Shown here one piece after another: positions 1 to 15,100 of a stretch of DNA of 64,000 nt. The stretch spans positions 248,001 through 312,000 of the forward strand of contig JBCAQO010000012.1 of NCBI GenBank assembly GCA_039111635.1, in the 5' to 3' direction. Made by a program: the position numbers and the translations under genes. Source of the stretch: Heterobasidion occidentale (taxonomy: Eukaryota > Basidiomycota > Agaricomycetes > Russulales > Bondarzewiaceae). Below the pieces are notes generated by a model. The model saw only the letters and a program-made list of their open reading frames with translations, did no database searches and was not told the DNA's origin. How positions within the stretch are numbered: the first letter of the stretch is position 1; each line of letters starts with the position of its first letter.

Positions 1-1235
1 ACTTCACAGCGTGTACTCAATGTGATATCACAGAGGATGAGATGGACGTATCTCCTCTCAACTTGGGAATGATTGCAGCCTATTACAACATTTCGTGTAA
101 GTGTTCTCTGATTTTCCATCATTTCTTGACGGTTCTCATAATCTGTCCTCGTATATAGACGTTACTGTCGAAGTGTACACTCTGTCGTTAAAAGAGCGTA
201 CAAAACTCAAGGGTCTTCTGAGGTTGTCTCTTCTTCTGCCGAGTTTGAGAACATTCCTATTCGCCGACACGAGGATTCCCTGCTTCGTCGGATCTACGAC
301 CGCGTACCGGTGAAATTGGATCACGCTGACTTCGAGGCGCCCCACTTCAAGACGTTCTTACTCCTCCAGGCACATTTCTCCCGCCTGACTCTTCCCCCAG
401 ACTTGGTCGCAGACCAAGCCTTGGTCCTCGAAAAGGTTTTGAATCTGCTCTCGGCATGTGTGGATGTAATGTCGTCCAACGCTTGGCTCAACGCTCTGGG
501 CGCCATGGATTTGTCGCAAATGTGCGTGCAAGCGATGTGGGAGACCGACTCCCCACTGAAGCAAATCCCTCACTTCGAGCCCGACGTTAGTACATCATAT
601 CGTCTGAATGATTTGAACTTACAACGTTTCGTCTCGCAGGTCATCAAACGATGCAAGGAGGCTGGAATCGAATCTGTCTACGATGTCATGGAGATGGAAG
701 ATGACAAGCGGAATGCACTTCTCCAGATGGATTCCCCACAGATGTAAGCTCTCAATTCTGGCTCATCGTACGTCGTTTAACTGTCACTCATTCAGGCGAC
801 GTTGCCGCGTTCGTCAACTCCTACCCCACGCTTGATGTCACACACGAGCTCGTCAAGGGAGAGTACACAGCGGGCGCCCCCATCGTGTTGCAGGTTGCAC
901 TCAGCAAGGATGCAGATGACGAGGAGGAGGCTGGTGATGCCTCCGTCGTCGCGCCGTACTTCCCTGGAAAGAAGCTCGCCAACTGGTGGGTCGTGGTCGG
1001 CGAACCCAGCACACGACAGCTGCACTCCATCAAGCGCGTGACTGTCACCCGGAGCCTCAACGTCAAGCTCGAGTTCACGCTGCCGAAGGGCACGCACTCA
1101 CTCAAGCTGTACGTCATCTGCGACTCGTACGTCGGCGCCGATCACGACATCCCGCTCGACCCCATCGATGTTGCGGAGGGCGAGGACAGCGATAGTGACG
1201 ACGACGATGCCAGCGACGATGCCATGGAGGAGTAG
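1..1235 (+). CDS. BRR2: Brr2 / SNRNP200 U5 snRNP helicase, C-terminal part (5' end outside window)
   Basis: C-terminal end of the DExH helicase that unwinds U4/U6 when the spliceosome is activated in the nucleus. About 370 codons are present; the helicase motifs lie before base 1. Visible are the end of the second Sec63 unit (SPLNLGMIAAYY, then TLSLKERTKLKGLL and VSSSAEFENIPIRRHE), its helical bundle, and the beta-rich tail (LANWWVVVGEP, LKLYVICDSYVGADHD) ending in the acidic DSDSDDDDASDDAMEE before TAG. Introns run 97-158, 586-639 and 744-795. Two frame breaks are visible. Around 215-221 the frame ending KGLL must shift by one base to read EVVSSSAEF. After the third intron the frame of DVAAFVNSYPTLD is again one base off that of DSPQM. 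Family identity is secure from the motifs. Whether the breaks are assembly errors or a decayed copy cannot be told here. Confidence 0.92.
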
Positions 1236-1516
1236 ATGGGCGGATTCTCCGCGGACTGCGTGTGGCCCAAAATGTATCAGTAGTGGTTGTTTGCTTTTTT
1301 GTTTCCGTGTAATGATGTACCATATGTACCCGTTGGCGAACAACGTTATTCTTGCTTCTCGCACGAGTGAACCGAAGTAGATCTGCAAGTCAGGGGAGTG
1401 CAGGCTCTGATCCTAGTCGTCTGTGGACTACTATCCTTCGTGAAACCCAATTATCAAATAGTGTAGATACATCCAACAATAAACCAACATGTGAATCCAA
1501 TCACGACATGGTCTAT

Positions 1517-3279
1517 TCAGTACTCAGCCTTGACTAGGCCGACATCGATGACCGCCATCCGGCTCGTGTCCAGCGCACCAGCCTTCAGCTTCTCGAGCGC
1601 ATCTTTGAGGTCTCTAAATATCCTCTCCTTGTCCGTCGCCTAGAGCGTACACACCGTCGCGGTGAGCGTGCCAAAGACGCGAAAATCGACTCGGCGCACC
1701 TGGAAATGCGTCACACGCCCCGAAGTGCTGGGACACACAGAGAAGAGGGTCTCGCGGATCGCCTAGCAAGTGATCGTTAAGGGGATCGGCGTGTGCGTGT
1801 GGTGACAGGGGCTGGGAGCGCGTACCTCGGAGGGCGGAGGGCGGTATACGAGCTTGAAGGGCTGCAGGCCGACGTCGGGCGAAAGGGCGGCCGCGGATCT
1901 TGCCTTCGCCTTCGCCGGCGTGGACGTAGGCGTGGGCGCTCCCGCCCTCGCGTCTTTTCTAGCGTCCGCTCCTGCTGTTCTGGGACTCGTGAAAGGAGGA
2001 GCGTCTTGACGCTCGACGACGGTCGCGTCCTCTACGAGACCCAAGGCGAGCCTGGAGCCGGGGGACTGCGTGTGCGGCGGAGGCGGGGATGCAGGGGCAG
2101 AAGCAGAAGCAGGTGCAGGGACCGCCTGGCCGCGGAGCGCGCGCAGGACCACACGCGCGATGCCTATCCCGACGAAGCATACGATGCGCGGGCGCACGCG
2201 CGCGATCTTCGCGAGGAGCGCAGGCACTGATGCGGCCATTCGGCGGGGGAGAGCTCGCCTGCCTGGACGGGGAGATATGCGGTGTCAGCTGCGGAGGGAG
2301 AGGAAGAGGAAAAGGGAGTGGGAGGGGGTGGGAGGGGGTGGAGAGGGGGCGGGAGCGGAGAAGGGGCGGGGGCGCACTTCGGTTGAGGGGCGCTCGACGA
2401 GGTTGGTCTGGAAAGATATAGTATGAGCGCGGATTCGGGCGCGGAGTGGGAACGGGACTGACCAAGCCGAGATTGAACCGCTCAGGGAGCGTGTGGTCTT
2501 CCGTTGGCGGAATCCGGGTCGGCGTGAAACCTGCAAATGCCCATAGGTATGTTGAGATATCTATAGAGCACGGACAGCGGTGCACATGAGGACATACCCG
2601 ACGCGTGCAGGCAGCGGTAAAAGTGGTTGGTCGGGTTGCAGAAGTGGTGGCCCTTTTCTGCAGACATGTATCCCGGGCTGAACGGCGGCGCGCACGCACA
2701 TACACACGTCGTGTTTGTTAGAGGCTAAAGCAGGGCTCGCGCACCGCGCACCGAGCGGGAAAGCGCGCGGCTTACTTTATGCCACAGAATACGACTTGGA
2801 AGGAGCGCGGCCGACGTGGATGGGGATGGAGATCGAGACCTGCGTCAGGACCGGGCCAAAAAACGTACGCGCCAGCACGCACCGTCCAAGCCCGGCACGA
2901 GGTAGTCGTTCAGCGCGGCGAGGTGGGCGTACGTCTCGGGGGGCGCGTAGCCCCTCTTCGGCTTCTTCTTCGGCGACGCGCCCACCTCTTGCTTGACTCT
3001 CGTGTTGCTTGCCTGAGAAGCGGACCGCTTGCGAGATGTCTTTCGTGGCGCGGGAAGCACGTCGTCGTCGTCGTCGTTGCCGCTGCCGTCGCCGCCGTCG
3101 GGCACGTAGTACTCAGACTCACATTTCATGGTCGGGCGGCGTTGACGCTGCGAGCACCGCAGAGGGCCTTCGTGGCTCGCGCGCGAGAATCTGAATTCTG
3201 AGAGCGCAGAACGGAAGTTGAGCACGGTGTCGTTGTCTGCGACGGCGTCTTCGGCTTTGATGCTCTCCTCGATGGTCAT
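1517..3279 (-). CDS. thp1: TDG/Mug-type G:T/U mismatch DNA glycosylase (Thp1-like)
   Basis: Base-excision enzyme of the uracil-DNA glycosylase superfamily that removes U or T opposite G. The N-terminus is basic and low in complexity (KTSRKRSASQ, KKKPKRGYAPPETY). The core is spread over small exons: LVPGLDVVFCGINPG (the catalytic-pocket GINPG is assembled across two introns), GHHFCNPTNHFYRCLHASG, GFTPTRIPPTEDHTLPERF, TNLVERPSTE, then ARVRPRIVCFVGIGIA. The C-terminal exons read LQPFKLVYRPP, IRETLFSVCPSTSGRVTHF and a helix ending DVGLVKAEY before TGA. These match the order of blocks in fungal TDGs. Between AGELSPAE (about 2240-2265) and MAASVPALLAKI (from 2239) the frame slips by one base and no GT-AG pair I tried fixes it. 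The start at 3279 is the first ATG in the N-terminal frame; an upstream exon is possible. The gene is convergent with BRR2, with about 280 bp between stops. Confidence 0.82.
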
Positions 3280-3872
3280 GGTGTCGGTGAGAGACGGACT
3301 AACCCCACGCTGTTCCAGTGGGTTGGCTCATCGGAGGTGGTGTGTATCACTGGTGTATCTGTGCCGCATCGTCGAGGTGGCGAAGTACATATATGCGACT
3401 GCATCTCTCGTAAATTCATTTGCGAACATCGTCACTCGACAGTCTCCCGCACAAAAAACCAGGCGGAAAAACAAAGCCACCAAACACGACCGTCGCTCGT
3501 TCACCGCACGCAAACAAAAAAACAACAGCTTACAACCTCTCGTAGTACAAGTCCTCGTACACGCCCACCCGCCTCCGACCGCGCTCCACTCCACTTCGCT
3601 TCGCTTGTTGCACGGAACGGGGCATCTCGACTGCGCTGGGCACCGGACCATAGACACGACACGACACGACACGGGCGGACGACATGCGCAGATTGACACC
3701 TCAAAAACCGATAGCTACAGGCTCATTCCCATGCCGAGACCGAAGCGGCAGCCACGGCAGCACACACAGACAAGGACACGGACACGGACACAGACTCAAA
3801 CACGGACACGAGAACACGGACACGGGAAAACAGACGCAAGCCACAGGCAAGGCCCGACAAGCCGCCGCCGAC
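3280..3872. other. Intergenic: glycosylase promoter and eIF4E2-like 3' flank, with ACACG/GGACAC repeats
   Basis: No gene seen. It separates the start of the glycosylase gene from the stop of the 4EHP-like gene, both on the minus strand. It holds an (ACACG)n run at about 3653-3674 and an imperfect GGACAC hexamer array at about 3773-3827. Open frames across it follow the repeats and have no recognisable domain. Confidence 0.6.
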
Positions 3873-5346
3873 TCACCGCTTCCCGCGCCACCCGCCGCCC
3901 ATCCCGCCGCCGAGCGCGCCACCCCCGCCAAGGCTGAACGCCGCAAAGGCGGCGCCCGGGCCCGCGCTCACGGGGCTCATGCTGTCCGGCCCGGAGATGG
4001 GGCTCGACACGCTGCTGGTTTTGCCGTGGAAGGAGGAGCGGAAGGAGGACTGGGGCACCGCTTGGATGGAGAGGAACTTGTTCGGCAGGGGGCGGTCTTC
4101 CGTGTTATACTATTCCAAAAAGCAGACGCGGGGAGAGAGACAAATCAGCGAACTGCGAAACGAGGAGAGCTCCTGGAGGGCGCACGCACCTGGAACTCGA
4201 GACCGATCCCGTCTGCCTCGGACACGTCCAGCAGCTTCACGAACTTGCGGCCGATGCCGTTGATGCGCTCCACGTCGTCCTTGCTGCGCGTCCAGAGCTG
4301 GATGCGGTCGACCTTGCTCCTGAGGCTGACGACCGCGCCGCAGATCTCGTCCGTCTCGTCGAGCTCCTCGCCGACGAGCGCCATCGTGAGCCACTGCCAG
4401 CAGCGGTCGAGTAGCGCGGGGTTGTTCTTCATCGTCAGCACCCACTTGCCGCCGTTCGCGTTCGCGTCGTCCTCCCACATCGGCTTGATGCCCGACTTGA
4501 AGATGTGGTAGTTCGAGTTGCGGTCGAGCTTGCTCGGCGGCTTCAGCCAGTTGAAGTAGCGGCAGTACGACTCGACGGTGTCGAAGTCGCCGACGGTCGT
4601 GAGCCCGGCCTCGTACACGCCGGCCTCCGCGGGCGCGGGGTGGTTCGCGCCCTCGACGACGGCCGCGGGCGTGAAGGGGATTTTTGTCTTCGTGTCGTGG
4701 TAGATCGTCCTGTGGGTGTGCGCCGCACAAGTGTGATATGCGTGTCAGCGCCGGGAGGGAGTCCCGCGAGCGAGCAGCTAACGCACCATGAATGTTGCAA
4801 GGGGTGTTCGGGAGCCTTGGTCATGAGGCCCGGCGTCTGGGGGTCTTCGATGGACTCTGCCTCGGGGGGTACGGGGGTGCCGTCGACGCTGAGCGTCCTC
4901 GTCCTCGCGTAGTGCGCGGTGATGGCATCAAGGCTGGGGATGTTCTTGTATCCCTTGACCTTCTTCGGGGGCTTGTCGCCCGTCTCCTGCGCGAGCTTCT
5001 CGACCTTGTCGAAGGTGAGCGGCTCGCCGACGTCGCCGTTGACGGAGCCGGCGGTGGAGTTGGGCGGGGAGATGGAGAGGGCGCCGGGGGAGGTGGAGCG
5101 GGTGATGGGGGGGTTGACGGCGGTGGAGTCGGCGGTGGAGGTAGTGGTCGAGAGGGAGGTGGTCGAGCCCGTGCGGAGGAGGGAGGCAGCGAGGCGAGGT
5201 CTGTTGTTGACGGGGGAGACAGAGGAGGATGAGTTGGCACCGATGCGGGCGGCAAGCTGGTTCAGGGAGGGCAGGCGACCTCCAGACGGCGCCCGCTCGG
5301 CCTTAGAGGCGGCGGTGGCAGCGACGGGGGGAGGAGCGGCGGCCAT
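3873..5346 (-). CDS. Class II eIF4E (4EHP/eIF4E2-like) cap-binding protein
   Basis: Cap-binding protein of the eIF4E fold. The class II members bind the mRNA cap weakly and act mainly as translational repressors in the cytoplasm. Three exons: 4787-5346, 4190-4709 and 3873-4109. An N-terminal extension of about 180 residues, rich in Ser/Thr/Pro/Ala, precedes the domain. The domain starts at HPLQHSWTIYHDTK, continues with FDTVESYCRYFNWLKPPSKL and FKSGIKPMWEDDANANGGKW, which is close to the 4EHP signature, then DRCWQWLTMALVGEE and EICGAVVSLR. The last exon is a Gly/Ser-rich tail ending GGGMGGGWRGKR. Both introns have standard ends. The start at 5346 gives a Pro/Ala-rich MAAAPPP leader and faces the RecQ gene across a 369-bp shared upstream region. 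Confidence 0.92.
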
Positions 5347-5715
5347 TGTTGTGTGTGTGGATTTCGATGGCGGGGTCGTCGTCGTCGTCGTGTTCGTCGT
5401 CGTGACCGAGGATGTGGAGAGACCACAAGCCTGCGACGAGCGTGTTCGGCGTCACCGAATGCTGTGGGATGGGTTATGTAATACATGCACGTGCGCTAAC
5501 GCGTGCCCCGGTCGCGCGACGCGTGTCAATGAGGCGTGTCGCCGTCGCCAGGAATGGGCAGCCAGGTAGGTCGCCGTCGTCGTTATCGAGGCCATCGCAT
5601 CCAACGCACCGCCGAAAAATCCGCTCGCGCGTGGTTATGCCCCACCCAAGCCAGTCCACAGTGCGTCATTGCTTTCTCGCCGCGGCTCTGATCCTATCGC
5701 AGCGACGCCGTCCGA
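5347..5715. promoter_or_regulatory. Shared upstream region of two divergent genes
   Basis: This 369-bp stretch lies between the starts of the 4EHP-like gene (leftward) and the RecQ helicase gene (rightward), so it must hold both promoters or one bidirectional promoter. A (TCG)n/(GTC)n run lies at about 5376-5404. I see no clear TATA box. Confidence 0.55.
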
Positions 5716-9350
<3,635 letters not shown>

Positions 9351-9630
9351 GACCGCGTGTGTCGAATAAGTTTTATATTGCTTGTAGGTACGTGGCGGTT
9401 AAGGTGTGCGTGTAAAAGTACAAAGTACAACTACGAAAGTGCATGCTATGGTGGAATGGTATACAGCGCGTCTGACGGAGCCTGCTGTCAGACGCACGAC
9501 GACATACGGACGGTCCGGAAAAATAAAGGACAGCATGAACGCGAATAAAAGGGGCATCTGATAGAGATCGAATAACTGAGCGGGGCGGGTCTGGTGTGCG
9601 AAAAGTTTCATAGCTGCCATCGCTCAGATA

Positions 9631-11378
9631 CTATTCGCGTGACCCTGAGGGTACTTGGGGCGTTTGAGCGCAGATCGTAGTACTTTGGGCATGAGTCGGT
9701 GCTGCATGTCGATTCGGACGCCCTCTTCGTTCATCCATCCGACGCCGTAATCTGGGTAATTTTGCAGGTCGAGGGGGTATTCCTGGCCTTGCGGTGCAGG
9801 CTTGTACGCGCCGACGTTCGTCCACAATTGATCTCTGTGGGAAGGGGGGCGGGAAGTCGGGGGGCTGAAGAACGTAAGAGGAGGAACAGACGTACCCTCG
9901 GCGGTTGAACCAGCCTTTGCGGCGCTGGTGAGTGGGTATGGGAGATGGACAGATCAAATTTTCATTCCACCGCACGCAGCGCATGTTGAGGATCGGCTGC
10001 GGCCGAGCGGGTGCTCCCGCTTGCGGGATTTGCGCGGGCGCACTCACGACGTCTCGAGGGTCGGACGGATGCGTCCTGTTTGATGACGCCGGTGCTGATA
10101 GTGACAGCGTCGGGCGCTGGCTCTGGTCAGAAAGCGTGCGGCTGCGCTGTGGTGGGGGTCTCGTCGGCGCGGACGATGAGGGCCCGGCAACGCGTGCATC
10201 TGGGACCCGTGATGGGGCGGGGGGTTCATTTGGACGAGGTGCTGGAACGGAAAATGATTCTCTGCGCTCCCTGCGGACGGGCGGAGGAGCGCTGTGCAAT
10301 TCAGGATGGCGGTAGCGACGGGGCTGGGTGGTGGTGATGATGACAAGCCAGGCGGAAAGACTTGTCGTCCGTCTGCTACGGGACGGTCGAGCTTTGGCTG
10401 GCGAGACGAGCCAGGTTGCTCGTCCCGAACAACCATATCTTGTCTACGGAGGGCAGCAGGTGCGGCAGAGCGGGTGGGGTAAGCGTTGGGAGGATGGATC
10501 TGTCGGGGATCCGGTCTTGCCGCAGATGTCGAAGAGTACGTTCTCTGTCGGTAAGACTCCCCAGCGGCGGTGCTGTCGCTATCTGAGTCTGAAGATGAAC
10601 CGGACCCTGAAATCGAGAACGATGAGCACGCCAAAAGAAGGACAATGCCGCTGTCGCGCGCACCTTCTGGAAGAGAAAGGTTAATAATCCCAGAGCCGGT
10701 GGATTTCTGAGCGACGATGAGGGCAGGAAGATTCGCTGGGACTATCCTGCGAGGCGGATGAGTTGACAAAGCGTCATCTACGTCCGAGTCATCATGGTGG
10801 TTTTCCGCGGCCAACGCCAAGGTGCTCAGAAGCGTCTCTGTACTACTGCATGCACGAACAGAGGAAATCTCGCCAGAAAACGACATGATTGAATCATCGT
10901 CGGCGTCGTGCGGTGACATACGATCCGAGAGAGACTGAAGGTCCGATTTTGACGAGACTGAAGCTTCAAGAATATACGTATAACGAGAGCCGCCAGGGTA
11001 GACACCGTACCCATGAGTTACAGAGGGACCCTTGCGGGCGTAGTTGTTGTCGACAGCAGAATTTGCTGGCATTTGACAGCAACAGGATGGAAAAACGTGT
11101 TCTGAGCCGGCGCGAATTTTGCCCCGGCCGTTGTGGGTTGCGCAGCAGATCTCGGTAGAGGGTCGGAAACGGAAGAGCCGTTCGGTACGCCAGACTTAGA
11201 TGAAGATGAAAAAAGGCCTGAGGTCAGCGAAGCATTGTCGAAGAGCCGTAGGGACAGTCCTCTGGGCAGGCCAAACATAGTGCTCTTATGGAATCACCAT
11301 AAGCTTGGGCTCAGACGAACTGACAAGTACCAGACTCACTTTGGTCGTCCCATTGCGGGCATTTTTCGCAGAAGACAT
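9631..11378 (-). CDS. Conserved fungal protein of unknown function
   Basis: I recognise no functional domain. The start is placed at 11378 (MSSAKNARNGTTK, then an intron with GTGAGT donor leading to STMFGLPRGLSLRLFDN). The middle is Ser/Pro-rich and disordered (SSSDSDSDST, PPPVRRERRESFSVPAP). The C-terminal 100 residues are compact and look conserved among mushrooms: MRCVRWNENLICPSPIP, HQRRKGWFNRRG, DQLWTNVGAYKP, YPDYGVGWMNEEGVRID, MQHRLMPKVLRSALKRP. An intron with GTACGT donor splits RRG from DQLW. Two frame changes in the middle, near 11030-10930 and near 10340, fit short introns (about 95 and 38 nt) but those joins are guesses. It is convergent with the RecQ gene and divergent from the next small gene. 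Confidence 0.7.
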
Positions 11379-11478
11379 GTCAGGAAAGGTACGAGAGTAG
11401 GAGACCAACCAGCGTTAGGGGTCGATATAAGACAGAGGGTCTTTAAGCCCCGGCCAGCGTTCTATCGGTTGACCAACG

Positions 11479-12069
11479 TCATGCCTTCTACACGAGTTTG
11501 AGTGTTTGATGGGCGTGTCTGCACAGTCTAAGCATGCCCACGAAGAAGACTGGATTGAGGACACGCCCAAAAGGCGAGGAGATGATCTCGACCACAATGA
11601 AGTGTCAACTGAATGTGTGATATTCTCCAGGCTCGCACTCTAAAAACGGTCAGCCTTCCACGATCGTCCCGAATTTTGATGCAGTCAGGTTAGAGTTTGT
11701 CGCGGAGCCCATCACATAAGAGGTCTCGAGTCATTCCAGTGCTCAAACCTCCTCGCATTGCCCTGTCCGAAGTGGAGGTTGCGAACATGTGTTTGTGACG
11801 AGCAGTCACAGAGAGTCACAGGACGATGAATCAGGGAAGGTCACGCGATCCATTCAGAGGCCTTCCACTTTCTTCGTGTCTATCGGCCGCCTCTGGTGCC
11901 TGTGTGTCGCTGTTGTACAGAGCCGGCGTGGAACGTTGAAGAGGACGCGTACGCCGTGGAAAGCTGTGGCAGCTCGTCAGACAGCTCAAGCCTCACCACG
12001 AGTGAGATTCTTTCTCATTTGCATCTTCCCAGACACTCATTTCGTCATTTGCTTTATCGACACAGTTAG
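11479..12069 (+). CDS. Possible small gene with very short introns, function unknown
   Basis: Not recognised. Coding-like blocks on the plus strand are MPSTR, SKHAHEEDWIEDTPKRRGDD, ARTLKTVSLPRSSRILMQS, VLKPPRIALSEVEVANM and finally PAWNVEEDAYAVESCGSSSD running to LLYRHS and TAG. Joining them needs introns of about 31, 29 and 51 nt, then one more unresolved join near 11780-11930. The start at 11479 lies 100 bp from the divergent unknown gene and the stop lies 48 bp before the CFT1 start. The acidic, composed look of the last block argues for real coding, but the exon structure is uncertain and it could instead be 5' untranslated sequence of CFT1. Confidence 0.38.
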
Positions 12070-12116
12070 CATTACAGCTTTGACCTGAGGCTCAATTGAT
12101 TTTCATACGTTCATAG

Positions 12117-15100
12117 ATGCATGCACTTCGTCAAGAAATTCTTCCACCTAATGGTGTAGAATTCGCTGCGAGTTTGAAGTTAACCCCCTCGACTATCGCC
12201 GACGATACTGTCCCAACGCCTTCAACTTCTGCAGTACAAGACAACATCACTTCTCGCGCTCTCTACAATCTCGTGGTCGCACGTTCCAATATTTTACGCG
12301 TCTTCGAAGTCAAAGAGGAACCGGCGCCCATCTCGGCCCAACTAGATGACGAAAGGGAGCGGCGGTCTAATGTGAGGAGAGGGACTGAAGCTGTGGAAGG
12401 AGAAGTGGAAATGGATGAGCAAGGGGAAGGCTTTGTGAACGTTGGCTCCCTTAAGGTGATTTCGAATACCTCCTGTCATCTTACAGCGGAACGCACAATA
12501 CCAGCCGTCGATCCCGTTCTTTCTTGGTCGCGAACGTTAAAACGCATGAGAATCGTTGCTGATAGACTCGTACTTGTCTTCAGTCTACCGGACCTAAGGG
12601 TGCCACCCGCGCGCCGACTGTCATTCGATTCCACTTTCTTCGAGAGCACCGTCTTCACGGAACTGTAACGGGCTTGGAAGGCATACGGATCATATCTTCT
12701 CTGGATGACAAGTTGGATCGCCTCCTTGTTTCTTTCAAAGAAGCCAAAGTTGGTTATTAGGCTTCCTACCGACATTATATTGGCTGATGATTCTCCTTAG
12801 ATCGCACTGCTCGAATGGTCTGATACGGCACGCGGGCTTGTCACTGTATCCATTCACACATATGAAAGGGCTCCTCAGCTGGTGCATGTCATCGTTCACG
12901 CATGACACATAAACCCTTGCCTCTGACGCCATAAACAGTTATCACTAGACTCTTCCCTATTCACCGCTGAGCTGCGGTCCGACCCTGTTTCACGATGTGC
13001 GGCTTTAAAACTCCCTCAAGACGCGCTCGCCATCCTTCCGTTCTATCAAACGCAGGCTGAGCTTGATGTCATGGAACAAGATCAGACCCGTTCAAGGTGA
13101 GCACCTCATGTATATCTTCTGCCCTCGGACTCACCTGGTTATCGAAGGGATGTTCCTTATTCCTCGAGTTTCGTCTTAGATTTGGCGACTGACGTCGATG
13201 AGCGCATTCGAAATGTTGTCGACTTTGTTTTCCTCCCCGGGTTCAACAATCCTACAATTGCCGTGCTCTTCCAACCGCAACAAACATGGACGGGGTAGAG
13301 TGACTTTTTCCAACGTGCTGGGCCTTAGTTGACGCTTTCTCGCATTTCAGCCGTCTGAAAGAATTCAAGGACACTATGACGCTCTTCATTTTCACATTAG
13401 ACCTGATCACCCGAACTTACCCAGTCATCGTGGCGGTCGACGGGCTGCCCTATGACTGTATGTCACTACTCCCATGCTCGCCAACGCTCGGAGGCGTGGT
13501 TGTGCTCACAAGCAACGCCATTATACATGTCGATCAGGCATCCCGCCGAGTGGTTCTTCCCGTTAATGGTTGGTCATCACGCGTCAGTGACATGCCTATG
13601 CCTTCTCTCTCTCCGCAGGACCAGGCACGCGACCTGCAATTGGAAGGCTCTCGCTTGGTGTTTGTGGACGAGAGGACGTTATTCGTCATCCTCAGGGATG
13701 GTACGATCTACCCGGTCGAGTTCTTCGTGGACGGTAAGGTCGTGTCGAGGCTGTCAATGACAGCTGCGCTCGCTCAGACTACGATACCGACCGTTGTAAA
13801 ATTGATGGGCGAGCATCTATTCATTGGGAGCACGGTCGGTCCTTCTGCTCTGCTTCGAACCGCAAAAGTCGAGGAAGACATCAAAGAAGAGATAGACGAA
13901 AATGGCTTAACCTCGGCTCCTGCAGCCGTCGTTGATGCTGCGAATGCCATGGAGGTAGATGACGACGACGGCGAGTACCACGCGATCCCACTACGTCACT
14001 CAGATCACTTATGACTTCACAATAGACATATACGGCTCCTCGTTGCAGGACCCTCAACCCACTACCCTAGGCGGACTCAACGAGACGGCTTCTACGGTGA
14101 AGAAGAGGACCGTCATCCACCTGTCGCTATGTGATTCCTTGCCTGGTTACGGGCCAATCTCTGATATGGCTTTCTCATTGGCAAAAAATGGAGTAAATAT
14201 GCTATCTACTATCAGACCTGTGTTCTGTTTAAATTTGTCTTTCTAGGATCGCCCAATGCCAGAACTGGTAGCAGCAACAGGTTCAGGCGCCCTAGGAGGG
14301 TTTACCTTATTCCAGGTAATGGCATTTTTGAGCCCTAGATCAAATGTTTGCTGAACCCCTCGCCAGCGCGACCTTCCTATCCGAACGAAACGCAAACTAC
14401 ATGCCATTGGTGGTGCACGAGGGGTGTGGTCGATCCCTGTCCGGCAGGCCGTCAAGGTCAATGGTGTTTCATATGAGCGACCCATCAACCATTTCTTTGC
14501 AGATGATGACTCCGTCATCATCAGCACCGATGCAAATCCATCACCAGGACTCTCTCGGGTATGATGCTTGCGCCTGGCTGGCAGTCATAACTTAAACTTT
14601 CCTTAGATCGCGGCACGATCACCGAAAAATGACATCACCATCACGACACGCATACCAGGAACTACAATCGGAGCAGGGCCCTTCTTCCACGGGACTGCTA
14701 TCCTCCACGTGTTGACAAATGCTATCCGCGTACTCGAGCCAGGTTGGTCTCTCAGGAAAAACTTTGATTGAACTTACTCCTTGGGTCTAGATGGTTCTGA
14801 GAGACAGATTATCAAGAATATGGACGGGAATAACTACCGTCCGAAAATCAAGTGTTGTAGCATCTGCGACCCGTTTGTGCTCATTCTCCGTGAAGACGAC
14901 ACCATTGGTTTGTTCATCGTAGCAGAGGGTGGCAACAAGATTAGACGCAAGGACATGTCACCAATGGGCGAAAAAGTGCGGTTATCTACCCTCTGTGGTG
15001 TCAACGTCTTCATTGAACTACTCACCTTCAGACATCGCGTTATATCGCTGGGAGTTTCTTCACGGACACTACTGCATTGTTCCAGACGCACACCAACGGC

